Shown here: piece after piece, positions 16,835-23,753 of the stretch
Numbering within the stretch: the first letter of the stretch is position 1
Layout of the letters: every line of letters starts with the position of its first letter
NCBI RefSeq assembly: GCF_947170395.1
Contig: NZ_CAMVTE010000021.1
Coordinates: 1 to 37,395, forward strand
DNA from: an uncultured Methanobrevibacter sp.
Lineage (GTDB): Archaea; Methanobacteriota; Methanobacteria; Methanobacteriales; Methanobacteriaceae
Direction of reading: 5' to 3'
DNA: 37,395 nt
Notes under the pieces: generated by a model
The model's input: the letters and a program-made list of their open reading frames with translations, nothing else
Databases searched by the model: none
Told to the model about the DNA's origin: nothing
Made by a program: the position numbers and the translations under genes

Positions 16835-17572
16835 ATGGAATTAGGCGAAATAATTACAGACGCAATCAAATATCCGACCTCAAACATCAAAGCGCTGCTG
16901 CTTTATATTGTTTTGGGATTTGTAATCGGAATCATAGAGGTACTGACAGGCACTACAGGAATGACATCAGGTACCGTCAAATTTCAGTCAGGCCCTATAT
17001 TAGGTATAATAGGCATCATACTGGTATTGTGCATATCCTTTCTGATGCTCGGATTTTCAACAGACGTTATAAAATTCTCAATAGAAAGAAGAGCGGACGC
17101 TCCGGAAATTGACTTTGCAAGACAGATTATGAACGGTATCAAATACATCATCGTGTGTGTCGTATACATGATAGTTCCGATAATTGTCATGGTAGTCTTA
17201 GGAGTAATATTCCAAAGCTGGCTTGCCACAATCCTCGGTTTGATAATTGCAATAATCTTCGCATTTGCACTTGCAATAGGAATATGCAGACTGGCTAAAA
17301 CAGACAGTTTAGGCCATGCATTAGATATCGGAGGGGCAATCGAAGACCTTCAGGCAATCGGAATCGGAAAAGTAATCATAACCATGGTTGTAGCAACAGT
17401 TGTAGGATTTGTAATAATCTTTGTATTGTCATTCATCCTCGGATTAATCTTAAGCATTGCTTCTTCAGCAGTAATAGCTGTTGTGGTTGCAATATTTGCT
17501 TCAATGTTCGATGCATGGTTACTGTTCTATGAAAACAGAGTAATGGGATTATTATATTCCGATATAGCTTAA
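16835..17572 (+). CDS. DUF4013 membrane protein
   Basis: 245 residues with about six hydrophobic segments. 'AIKYPTSNIKALLLYIVLGF' at the start and the 'GRADAPEID'-like 'ERRADAPEIDFARQIMNGIKYIIV' loop fit DUF4013, a family found in methanogens. AGGTGAT lies three bases before the ATG, and a TATA box (TTTTTATATAA) ends near 16801. Function is unknown. Confidence 0.85.
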   Translation: MELGEIITDAIKYPTSNIKALLLYIVLGFVIGIIEVLTGTTGMTSGTVKFQSGPILGIIGIILVLCISFLMLGFSTDVIKFSIERRADAPEIDFARQIMNGIKYIIVCVVYMIVPIIVMVVLGVIFQSWLATILGLIIAIIFAFALAIGICRLAKTDSLGHALDIGGAIEDLQAIGIGKVIITMVVATVVGFVIIFVLSFILGLILSIASSAVIAVVVAIFASMFDAWLLFYENRVMGLLYSDIA

Positions 17573-17619
17573 ATATAAGCGATCATTGCACAAAAAAGAA
17601 AGTTTTAAAAAAATAGTTT

Positions 17620-17656
17620 AATTTAATGGAAGCTTTTCCATTAAATTCTTTTTTTT
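17620..17656. terminator. Strong bidirectional hairpin terminator
   Basis: AATTTAATGGAA (17620-17631) and TTCCATTAAATT (17636-17647) form a perfect 12-bp stem with a GCTT loop, followed by eight T. On the other side lie A-runs, so it can end both the DUF4013 message and the convergent gene whose stop is at 17655. Confidence 0.75.
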
Positions 17657-17957
17657 ATAATTTGAAAAATTCAGACCATTTAACCTTATGTTTTGCATCC
17701 AGTACGGATAGGTCATAGGATTTGTCTTCATCATAATTCTTTTTCAGGAGTTCAGTCTTGATTTTTGAATCAAAAGTGGAATCAGTGATTTTTTCCATAA
17801 GGTTCTTTTCCTGTTTCTGTTCTTCAAACTGGCCAATAATTTCATTTTGAAGTCCGAAAAGAAGGTCAATTGCCTCACCGATGTCAACACCTTTTGACTT
17901 TAAAATTTCAACCTTTTCCATTTGTTCATCAGTTAACTCAATTTCCATTTTTGCCAT
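17655..17957 (-). CDS. Small charged protein, possible antitoxin-like N-terminus
   Basis: 100 residues, 'MEIELTDEQMEKVEILKSKGVDIGEAIDLLFGL' followed by Lys/Glu-rich helices. The N-terminus resembles ribbon-helix-helix-type antitoxin folds only loosely, and no toxin lies next to it. AAGGG lies about seven bases before the ATG. I assign no function. Confidence 0.7.
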   Translation of the reverse strand: MAKMEIELTDEQMEKVEILKSKGVDIGEAIDLLFGLQNEIIGQFEEQKQEKNLMEKITDSTFDSKIKTELLKKNYDEDKSYDLSVLDAKHKVKWSEFFKL

Positions 17958-18203
17958 TATAAAACCCTTAATCAGTTAGTTATTATAATATTTGTTGCAC
18001 CCCTTTAAATTATTTTTCCAAAAAATGACAATATTAAAGTTTTTAAGGGCTTTGTCATTGAACCTCTCGGGCTTAAAGAAGCTATAAATCTGGCATGAAA
18101 ATCTAAAAAAAAGTAAAATTGCATTTGGCATATGTTAATAATAATTGAAGTGTACTCACACCGCATTTTAGCAAAAAACAGTTAAAAATTGTATTAAAAA
18201 TAG

Positions 18204-18293
18204 TCATGTTAAAGCCACCTGCCAGCCATATTCACACCAGAAGGTGGCGTTTTCGAGTGATTGTTTATCGTCAGAGTTGATTCCTCCACTCAT
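18204..18293 (-). CDS. Micro-ORF C, copy 1 (29 residues)
   Basis: The reading frame runs MSGGINSDDKQSLENATFWC and on to a stop. In copy 2 the first 16 codons are kept with two synonymous changes and one Asp/Glu change, and one extra base then ends the frame early. There is no good ribosome site. The hairpin of the element lies inside this frame. Confidence 0.35.
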   Translation of the reverse strand: MSGGINSDDKQSLENATFWCEYGWQVALT

Positions 18294-18305
18294 TTAATTT
18301 TGCAC

Positions 18306-18359
18306 TTAAATCAAACCGTTATATCTCCAAATTTCCTCAACAGCTTCCTCAAAAGTCAT
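18306..18359 (-). CDS. Micro-ORF B, tandem copy 1b (17 residues)
   Basis: MTFEEAVEEIWRYNGLI, second of two tandem copies in this element. All 54 bases match the other two copies. The ribosome site is changed here: GGGGGTGA rather than GGAGGTGA. Confidence 0.4.
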   Translation of the reverse strand: MTFEEAVEEIWRYNGLI

Positions 18360-18390
18360 ATTTTCACCCCCAATCAAATCAATTATACAC

Positions 18391-18444
18391 TTAAATCAAA
18401 CCGTTATATCTCCAAATTTCCTCAACAGCTTCCTCAAAAGTCAT
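18391..18444 (-). CDS. Micro-ORF B, tandem copy 1a (17 residues)
   Basis: MTFEEAVEEIWRYNGLI, with a perfect GGAGGTGA ribosome site four to five bases before the ATG. It is identical base for base to 18306-18359 and 23213-23266, while flanking DNA differs. It is probably an amphipathic helix. Confidence 0.45.
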   Translation of the reverse strand: MTFEEAVEEIWRYNGLI

Positions 18445-18486
18445 ATTCTCACCTCCAAATCGAGTATTGTTCAACAGCCATAATAC

Positions 18487-18624
18487 CTAATGAATAATAT
18501 TTCTAGTCCGACAATCATTTGATAATTTCAGGCCAGTAATGTTTTCAAGTTCAATGAACACATCAGACCTATTAATTAGTTTATACAATGCCATATAGAT
18601 AGTTTTTCGAATGTAAGTGCTCAC
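18487..18624 (-). CDS. Micro-ORF A, copy 1 (45 residues, GTG start)
   Basis: Starts GTG-AGC-ACT and reads VSTYIRKTIYMALYKLINRS and on to a TAG stop. The counterpart at 23365-23460 starts with ATG. Over 30 shared codons I count six synonymous changes and three amino-acid changes (V/M, I/V, L/N) besides the start codon, a pattern expected of coding DNA. The start codon lies in the loop side of the inverted repeat at 18611-18630. Function unknown. Confidence 0.45.
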   Translation of the reverse strand: MSTYIRKTIYMALYKLINRSDVFIELENITGLKLSNDCRTRNIIH

Positions 18625-18820
18625 TTACATCTTAAAAATAGTAAAAAAAGAAAAATAAGTGTTTTATAGAAAAATAAAGATTAATCAGGCAATGTCAATA
18701 TTTTTAATTATAGATGTTGTTGGAAACAATGTATCAATATTATTGTATACTTATCCTAAATTGTTACTTTTGGCTCTTTTCAAAAATATTTTTACAAACA
18801 CTTTAAGGAGCTGAAAAACT

Positions 18821-19926
18821 ATGAAAAACCATGAACTGTTAAGAGCAATATTTGTTACATACAACCATTCACCAGGCACACAAAGATTATACACATATTC
18901 ATTGGAAAAATATGGAACTTATTATGAAATGGAACTCAATGAACTTCTAAAAGAAGCAGAAAGTGATGAAAACAAAGGAATCAAATGGAAACATCACCGA
19001 ATCAAAACCAGACTTCTAGAATTCAGGCAATACTTATTAGAAAACTATGCATTGAACACAGTGAAATCCGTGATGATAAATGTCATCAAGTTCTACAAAT
19101 TTTATGATATTGAAATCTACGAACTTCCAAAAATCAATGAAAAATCCATTAAAAAGCCACAACCCATTTATTTCAGTGATTTACCTGATAAGGAAATCAT
19201 CAGAAAAGCATTAAGTATTACCAGTCCCGTTATGAAGGCAGCAAGACTTTTTATTTGCTCCAGCGGATGTGCAAGGGCAGAAACACTAAGTCTAACTATA
19301 CAAGATTATATTGATGCATTGTCTGAATATCTACCACAAAAAGACATGGATATATTTGAGGTGATTGATATAATCGAAGATGATGAAACAATCATTCCCA
19401 CTTTCAATATTCTCCGTAAAAAGACCAACAAATACTACACCACATATTGCAGCCCAGAAGCAGTAAAAGCAATCAACGCACACATACTATCTCGCACTGA
19501 TAAAGTCACCAATGAATCCAAACTCTTTAAGATGGCTGTAAATTATTTCACAGTTAATTTTCAAAAAATTAATGATAATTTGGGACTTGGAAAAATTGGC
19601 AACTATAACAGATTCAGAAGTCACATGCTACGGAAATTCCATGATCTGCATTATATAATGACGGCATGAGCCTCGATGATGTTAATGACTTGCAGGGAAA
19701 AGCAAAAAATAAAACAGATCAGGCATACTTCATGATCAATCCTGAAGATTTAAAATACCAATACATCGAACATCTGCAGGCAGTAACCATCAACACAGAA
19801 GTTAAAAAACTGCACGTCAAATCACCAGAATTTGTAAAAATAGAAAATGAGAAAAACGAACTGAAACTAGAATTGGACAGGCTTAAATTCGACATTGACA
19901 GTCTAAAAAGCATGATTGGGAAATAA
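18821..19926 (+). pseudogene. Tyrosine recombinase (integrase), broken by a one-base deletion
   Basis: The first frame (18821-19669) gives 282 residues with an N-terminal SAM-like DNA-binding part and the catalytic Arg of 'GCARAETLSL' (residue 152) and HMLRKFH (His268, Arg271, His274). It stops just after. The second frame (19666-19926, 86 residues) reads 'MSLDDVNDLQGKAKNKTDQAYFMI', which holds the catalytic Tyr, and a C-terminal coiled coil. One base inserted near 19643 (CATGATC to CATGCATC) would join them into 'RKFHASALYNDGMSLDDVND', the usual archaeal integrase reading. The family cuts and joins DNA for element integration. AAGGAG lies ten bases before the first ATG. Confidence 0.85.
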
Positions 19927-19952
19927 TAATATATTTTCCCAATTCTTTTTTT
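19915..19952. terminator. Hairpin terminator between integrase and VapC
   Basis: ATTGGGAAA (19915-19923) and TTTCCCAAT (19935-19943) form a perfect 9-bp stem followed by CTTTTTTT. It overlaps the integrase stop and lies just before the convergent VapC stop. Confidence 0.6.
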
Positions 19953-20343
19953 ATAAATAGATTCTTCTTATTCCCTTGATTTTATCAAAGTCTGAATCAA
20001 ATGACACAACAACAGAAACATTATTATCCATCATTGTTTTCACTATTGTACAATCAGAATAGTTAACACTTAAATTATAATATTTAAATAATTTTAAACT
20101 TTCATTATAATCTTCACTGGTAAGAAAAACCACTTTATCCAAGTTTAATAAAGTGTCCACTATTTCATCTAGTCCGATTTTATGGTTGTTCTTTTTTAGG
20201 CTATTGAGTACTTCAACGAGTACTGTGTTGTTTATTAGTTTTCTTTCTTTGTCGATGATGGGTCTTAGTTGATGTGCTTGTTCGTGATAGTCATCATTAT
20301 CAATCATCAATCCAATAAGGTATGTGCTGTCTAAAAATATCAT
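19951..20343 (-). CDS. vapC: VapC-type PIN-domain toxin
   Basis: 130 residues with the PIN-domain acidic set: Asp5 (FLDSTYL), Glu44 (VEVLNSL), Asp97 (YSDCTIV) and Asp116/118 (FDSDFD). PIN toxins cut RNA, often tRNA or rRNA, using a metal held by these residues. The gene starts two bases after the stop of the antitoxin gene, the usual VapBC arrangement. It lies between the two micro-ORF repeats, next to the broken integrase. Confidence 0.88.
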   Translation of the reverse strand: MIFLDSTYLIGLMIDNDDYHEQAHQLRPIIDKERKLINNTVLVEVLNSLKKNNHKIGLDEIVDTLLNLDKVVFLTSEDYNESLKLFKYYNLSVNYSDCTIVKTMMDNNVSVVVSFDSDFDKIKGIRRIYL

Positions 20344-20345
20344 GT

Positions 20346-20624
20346 TTATCTGTAACTACTTTTCTTTAATTCTACACTGTTGGTTGGTACATCAGAGTGT
20401 AAAACTCCATCTAATTTTTCTAAGTTTTTATCTCCTTCAGGTTTATCAAAAGACAACATTGCTTCAATATCACTAATGCTCATTACATTAGTTGGAGTGT
20501 CATCTTCTTTAAGACCTTTTAAAATGTACCTGTTTGCCAAATCCAATTGTGTAATTCCTGTTTCAACACTCTTCAATTTCAACAATTGTTTAATCTCTTC
20601 ATTTATCCTAATTGTTGTTGCCAT
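20346..20624 (-). CDS. vapB: VapB-type antitoxin, ribbon-helix-helix N-terminus
   Basis: 92 residues. 'TTIRINEEIKQLLKLKSVETGITQLDLANRYILKGL' fits a ribbon-helix-helix DNA-binding fold, and the acidic and Lys-rich C-terminal half would wrap the toxin. It is the first gene of the pair. An inverted repeat GTATA-TTTG-TATAC at 20652-20665 lies about 28 bp before the ATG, over the A/T-rich promoter, and is the likely autoregulatory site. Confidence 0.82.
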   Translation of the reverse strand: MATTIRINEEIKQLLKLKSVETGITQLDLANRYILKGLKEDDTPTNVMSISDIEAMLSFDKPEGDKNLEKLDGVLHSDVPTNSVELKKSSYR

Positions 20625-20651
20625 TCAAAATCACTTCCAAAAAAATTCATT

Positions 20652-20665
20652 GTATATTTGTATAC
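20652..20665 (-). promoter_or_regulatory. Candidate VapB operator over promoter
   Basis: GTATA and TATAC form a perfect inverted repeat with a TTTG spacer, next to ATATATTA that may be the TATA box of the vapBC operon. Antitoxins of this type usually bind such a site. Confidence 0.45.
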
Positions 20666-20872
20666 TAATATATTTTTATAATAATATATTAATCTTTTGG
20701 AAAAGGATAAAATAGGAAGAACACTAAAAGCTAATCCACATCAACTACTAAAAAAATAGATTATAATAAAAATAATATAACACTGTAGTTTTCTAAAAAC
20801 ATTATATTATCTTCAATTTGTTTAAGAAGCACATAATTATTCATAAAAAGCATATGAAAATATTTAAAGAAA

Positions 20873-21436
20873 TTAATAGCCTTCATCGGCAAAATGATTT
20901 CTCATTTTATGGTAGAACTCATCCGGCGTAAAACCGAAATCATTGTTGAATGATTTATACGCCAGAGTGCAGTCTGTTTTTAAATTATATTTAAAATCAG
21001 GGCATCTTTCCATAATTTTATCAAAACAGATTTTGGAATGAACAGGAAATGGAACCTCATCAAAGGAAATTTTGTCAATCACCATTTTCATGGCACAGGA
21101 AAGGACTGTCAGCTGAAGAGCGGAAGCGTAGGCGTCATAGCACTCCCCGCAATCCAGATTAACATCCACATATACCATGAAGTTGACCATCACATGAGAA
21201 ATCCAGATTAGGGAATTGGGCTTGAATCGCTCCAGCTGCAAATCGGCAAACCTTAAGACTGACTCTTCCAAATCACCACCATTATCCTGACAGAATCCCG
21301 CAAATTCCTCAAAGGAATAATTTGTCAGATATTTAAGATACGCATCTTTGATTTTATCATCACACGGATATTTGGAAATTTTTTTAATCTCTTTTCGTTT
21401 TAAAACTTTCGGATATGTAAACATGAAAACCAACAT
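20873..21436 (-). CDS. Conserved-looking protein of unknown function
   Basis: 187 residues; an internal start at 'MFTYPKVLKRKEIKK' (residue 5) is equally possible. It has no signal or membrane segment. Its Cys and Trp residues (PCDDKI, LDCGECYDAYASAL, RCPDFK, TDCTLAYKSF) are spread out and do not make a known motif. The helix-rich composition suggests a soluble protein. It is a separate unit between VapBC and the flippase. Confidence 0.7.
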   Translation of the reverse strand: MLVFMFTYPKVLKRKEIKKISKYPCDDKIKDAYLKYLTNYSFEEFAGFCQDNGGDLEESVLRFADLQLERFKPNSLIWISHVMVNFMVYVDVNLDCGECYDAYASALQLTVLSCAMKMVIDKISFDEVPFPVHSKICFDKIMERCPDFKYNLKTDCTLAYKSFNNDFGFTPDEFYHKMRNHFADEGY

Positions 21437-21567
21437 TCATCTGTTATTAGTCAAAAAGAAGTCAGAGACTTATGCTCCAACTGGAATTGTCATCCCTGCA
21501 ACTACAATCATTAATTATTATATACTTAGCAATATTTAAAGGCCATGTTTTCAGGCTCAAAGACTGA

Positions 21568-22998
21568 TTATCTGCCCAAAACATCTCTGATGATGCGTTT
21601 GTCATCCCCGTCAAATGCTCCTAAAAGACAAATCAGCGGGAAATAAATAACAATCGCCAAAGGAAGCGCCAGCCATATGTTTGGAGTTATGAAATGGAAA
21701 ACGACTCCCAAAACCAGAGCCCCGACAATAATCTTAAATATGTCCAAAAATATCTTTTTGTTGAATCCGTGGCCCAGACGGCAGATTGAAATCCTCTGTA
21801 TTGCTGCAATCAGCGCATAACTTAAAATTGTTGAAACCGCCGCACCATAATATGAAAAGCGAGGAATTAAAATCAGATTCAAAATGACATTTACTGCTGC
21901 CCCAAAGATATAAATCTTATTGACGGTCATTTCCTTATGAGATGAGTTCAAAAGATTTGTTCCGGGAGCCAAAACAAACAGAATAGCTACTGTCCAGATT
22001 AAAACAGAAAGCACTCCTGAAGCGGAATCATACTCATCTCCATAGATTAACTGAATCAGTGCAGGAGAATAGATAACAATTAGAACGCTGAACGGAATGA
22101 TAAGCATCAGCATATATTTGACTGACTTTTCATAGCTGAAAAACAGCATAGACCCATCATTGCTTTTAAAAAACTTGCTCATTACCGGAAAAATTACAGC
22201 AGCGTAAATTGAAACCAGAATGTTCTGCACGGGAATCAGCTTGTATGTTGCATTATAGATTCCGGCAGCATAGCTTCCGACAAGGTGTTCAACCATTATG
22301 ATGTCGATATAGTAATATGCAGAAAACAAAATTCCCGTAATTGCAAATGGGAGGGATAAAACAGTGATTTTCCTGCAGAATTGCCTATCCAACTCATATT
22401 TGGGATTTACAATGTGTCTTTTCAGGGCATAATATCCGTAGGCCAATGCAATGACATTCGAGAGAATGTATGAAACGGCAATTACAAAAATGCCCATATC
22501 CGTATAAATCGAAACGATAATGAAAATCAGAAGAATGACATGCCGAATATTGTTTGCAGCAGCCTGATATTTGACCTTTTCAAAAGCCTGGAAAGTTCCA
22601 TTCAATAGATTGCAGAAAGATTTAATAATCATCTCAATTGCAAAAAGCATTGTGACCTTGACTGTAAGTTCATTGCATTGCATCAAAAACAAGACCGCAA
22701 GCATCACCAGGAATGCGGCAATGGAAAAAACCGATTTCAACGGAATCGCATTGCCCAGATATTTTGATGCTAAAGAATTGTCCGTCGATACGTCCCTGAC
22801 GATATGGGTGTTGATTCCAAAATCAGCTATGATGATAAGTATTCCGGTTAGGGAAATGGCAAATCCATAAATGCCGTATTCTTCAACGCCAAGATATCTG
22901 GCAATTATTATGGTCCATATAAATGTGCAGACCGTAATAATCAGCTGCGAACTTACCAGCCATCCCATATTTGAAAATATTTTTTTCACACTGCTCAT
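21568..22998 (-). CDS. Polysaccharide flippase (Wzx/MATE-like, MVF superfamily)
   Basis: 476 residues with about 14 hydrophobic segments. The N-terminus 'NMGWLVSSQLIITVCTFIWTIIIARYLGVEEYGIYGFA' is typical of the Polysacc_synt flippases, which move lipid-linked glycans across the membrane. Conserved pieces 'FGINTHIVRD' and 'FPVMSKFFKS' are present. The ATG at 22998 lies about 25 bp after an ATTATAC-type TATA candidate. There are no sugar transferase genes next to it, so it serves a pathway coded elsewhere, perhaps the one with the GT2/GtrA genes. Confidence 0.92.
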   Translation of the reverse strand: MSSVKKIFSNMGWLVSSQLIITVCTFIWTIIIARYLGVEEYGIYGFAISLTGILIIIADFGINTHIVRDVSTDNSLASKYLGNAIPLKSVFSIAAFLVMLAVLFLMQCNELTVKVTMLFAIEMIIKSFCNLLNGTFQAFEKVKYQAAANNIRHVILLIFIIVSIYTDMGIFVIAVSYILSNVIALAYGYYALKRHIVNPKYELDRQFCRKITVLSLPFAITGILFSAYYYIDIIMVEHLVGSYAAGIYNATYKLIPVQNILVSIYAAVIFPVMSKFFKSNDGSMLFFSYEKSVKYMLMLIIPFSVLIVIYSPALIQLIYGDEYDSASGVLSVLIWTVAILFVLAPGTNLLNSSHKEMTVNKIYIFGAAVNVILNLILIPRFSYYGAAVSTILSYALIAAIQRISICRLGHGFNKKIFLDIFKIIVGALVLGVVFHFITPNIWLALPLAIVIYFPLICLLGAFDGDDKRIIRDVLGR

Positions 22999-23137
22999 GA
23001 AATCATCTTAAAAACTAATAGTATAATTTATGTTTTTTAAACATTATAAAATCAATGTATAACATATATCTAAAAAAAGTAAAAATGCATTTGTTTTAAT
23101 TAAAAATAGCCATATTAAAGCCACCTGCCAGCCATAT

Positions 23138-23200
23138 TCACGCCAGACAGGTGGCGTTTTCGAGTGATTGTTTATCCTCAGAATTGATCCCTCCACTCAT
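23138..23200 (-). CDS. Micro-ORF C, copy 2 (20 residues, shortened)
   Basis: MSGGINSEDKQSLENAT then a frame change: one extra base relative to copy 1 brings an early stop. It is probably the damaged form. Confidence 0.25.
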   Translation of the reverse strand: MSGGINSEDKQSLENATCLA

Positions 23201-23212
23201 TTAATTTTGCAC

Positions 23213-23266
23213 TTAAATCAAACCGTTATATCTCCAAATTTCCTCAACAGCTTCCTCAAAAGTCAT
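23213..23266 (-). CDS. Micro-ORF B, copy 2 (17 residues)
   Basis: MTFEEAVEEIWRYNGLI with GGAGGTGA four to five bases upstream, base-identical to the two copies at 18.3-18.45 kb. Confidence 0.45.
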   Translation of the reverse strand: MTFEEAVEEIWRYNGLI

Positions 23267-23364
23267 ATTTTCACCTCCAAATTGAGTATAGTTCAACAGT
23301 CATAATACCTAATGAATTAGATCTCTAGTCCAATAATCAATCATAATAATCACCTTGATTAATT

Positions 23365-23460
23365 TCAGGCAGTGATGTTTTCATTTTCAACGAACATATC
23401 AGACCGGTTTATTAGTTTATACAAAGCCATATAAATAGTTTTTCGAATGTAAGTGCTCAT
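23365..23460 (-). CDS. Micro-ORF A, copy 2 (31 residues, ATG start)
   Basis: Reads MSTYIRKTIYMALYKLINRS and stops after ENITA. Compared with copy 1, one G is missing at GGCC/GCC, which ends the frame early. A further ATG with a good AGGTGAT site (23344, eleven codons, MIDYWTRDLIH) then covers the region equal to the end of copy 1's ORF A. Confidence 0.4.
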   Translation of the reverse strand: MSTYIRKTIYMALYKLINRSDMFVENENITA

Positions 23461-23499
23461 TTACATCTTAAAATAGTTTAAAAAAGAAGAATATTACTT

Positions 23500-23582
23500 A
23501 TTTTAAAAAAAGAAAAATAAACACGGAAATCTATACGATTGCTTGTGCAGAAATTAGGTGGAACCATCCTACTTTTAAAATT
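23500..23582 (-). repeat. gdhA-tail-like hairpin element, copy A (downstream of TrkH)
   Basis: On the minus strand it reads GCACAAGCAATCGTATAG, then TTTCCGTG and a T-rich run. About 80 bp are shared with 25527-25601 and 26860-26940. It lies about 170 bp beyond the TrkH stop and may be its terminator. Confidence 0.65.
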
Positions 23583-23591
23583 GAACTTCCG

Positions 23592-23610
23592 CCAACTTTT
23601 AAGAAGTTGG
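23592..23610. repeat. Hairpin resembling an IS200/IS605-type end
   Basis: CCAACTT (23592-23598) and AAGTTGG (23604-23610) form a perfect 7-bp stem, preceded by ACTTCCG and followed by GGTATTCTTG. Such a hairpin with these flanks recalls the right end of IS605/TnpB elements. No tnpA or tnpB gene is nearby, so this could be a remnant. Confidence 0.3.
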
Positions 23611-23753
23611 GGTATTCTTGCATATTTATGATAAATAGTAATTTATAATCCTAATTATTTTAATATCTGAATCACATCCGAGTTTGCATATCCTTTTTTC
23701 AGCACTCCGATTCAAACCAGACATTATGTTTTCAAATTGATTCAAAAGTGGAA

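Larger units (their letters stand above)
18101..18652. repeat. Micro-ORF repeat element, copy 1
   Basis: About 450 bp of this gap is repeated, in the same orientation, at 23.07-23.49 kb. The shared parts include a stem GCCACCT/AGGTGGC (18213-18219/18241-18248), a block of tiny minus-strand ORFs, and an inverted repeat ATGTAAGTG-CT-CACTTACAT (18611-18630) that overlaps the start of the first ORF. Copy 1 also carries an 85-bp tandem duplication (identical over 18303-18362 and 18388-18447). No transposase is inside the element. Confidence 0.8.
23070..23492. repeat. Micro-ORF repeat element, copy 2
   Basis: Direct repeat of 18101-18652, without the 85-bp tandem duplication. The stem GCCACCTG/CAGGTGGC (23120-23127/23148-23155) is perfect here over 8 bp. 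The inverted repeat near 23450-23468 has one change. Between the copies, identity is highest over the 17-codon ORF and lowest between ORFs A and B. Confidence 0.8.

Noticed and set aside
17655-17957. Toxin-antitoxin pair around the 100-residue charged protein
   Set aside because: No second small gene lies beside it; the nearest neighbours are a DUF4013 gene and the repeat element.
19640-19670. Programmed -1 frameshift as an explanation of the split integrase
   Set aside because: No slippery heptamer or clear downstream stem is seen, and the -1 frame has a stop (TGA at 19642-19644) only just upstream; a single lost base explains it more simply.
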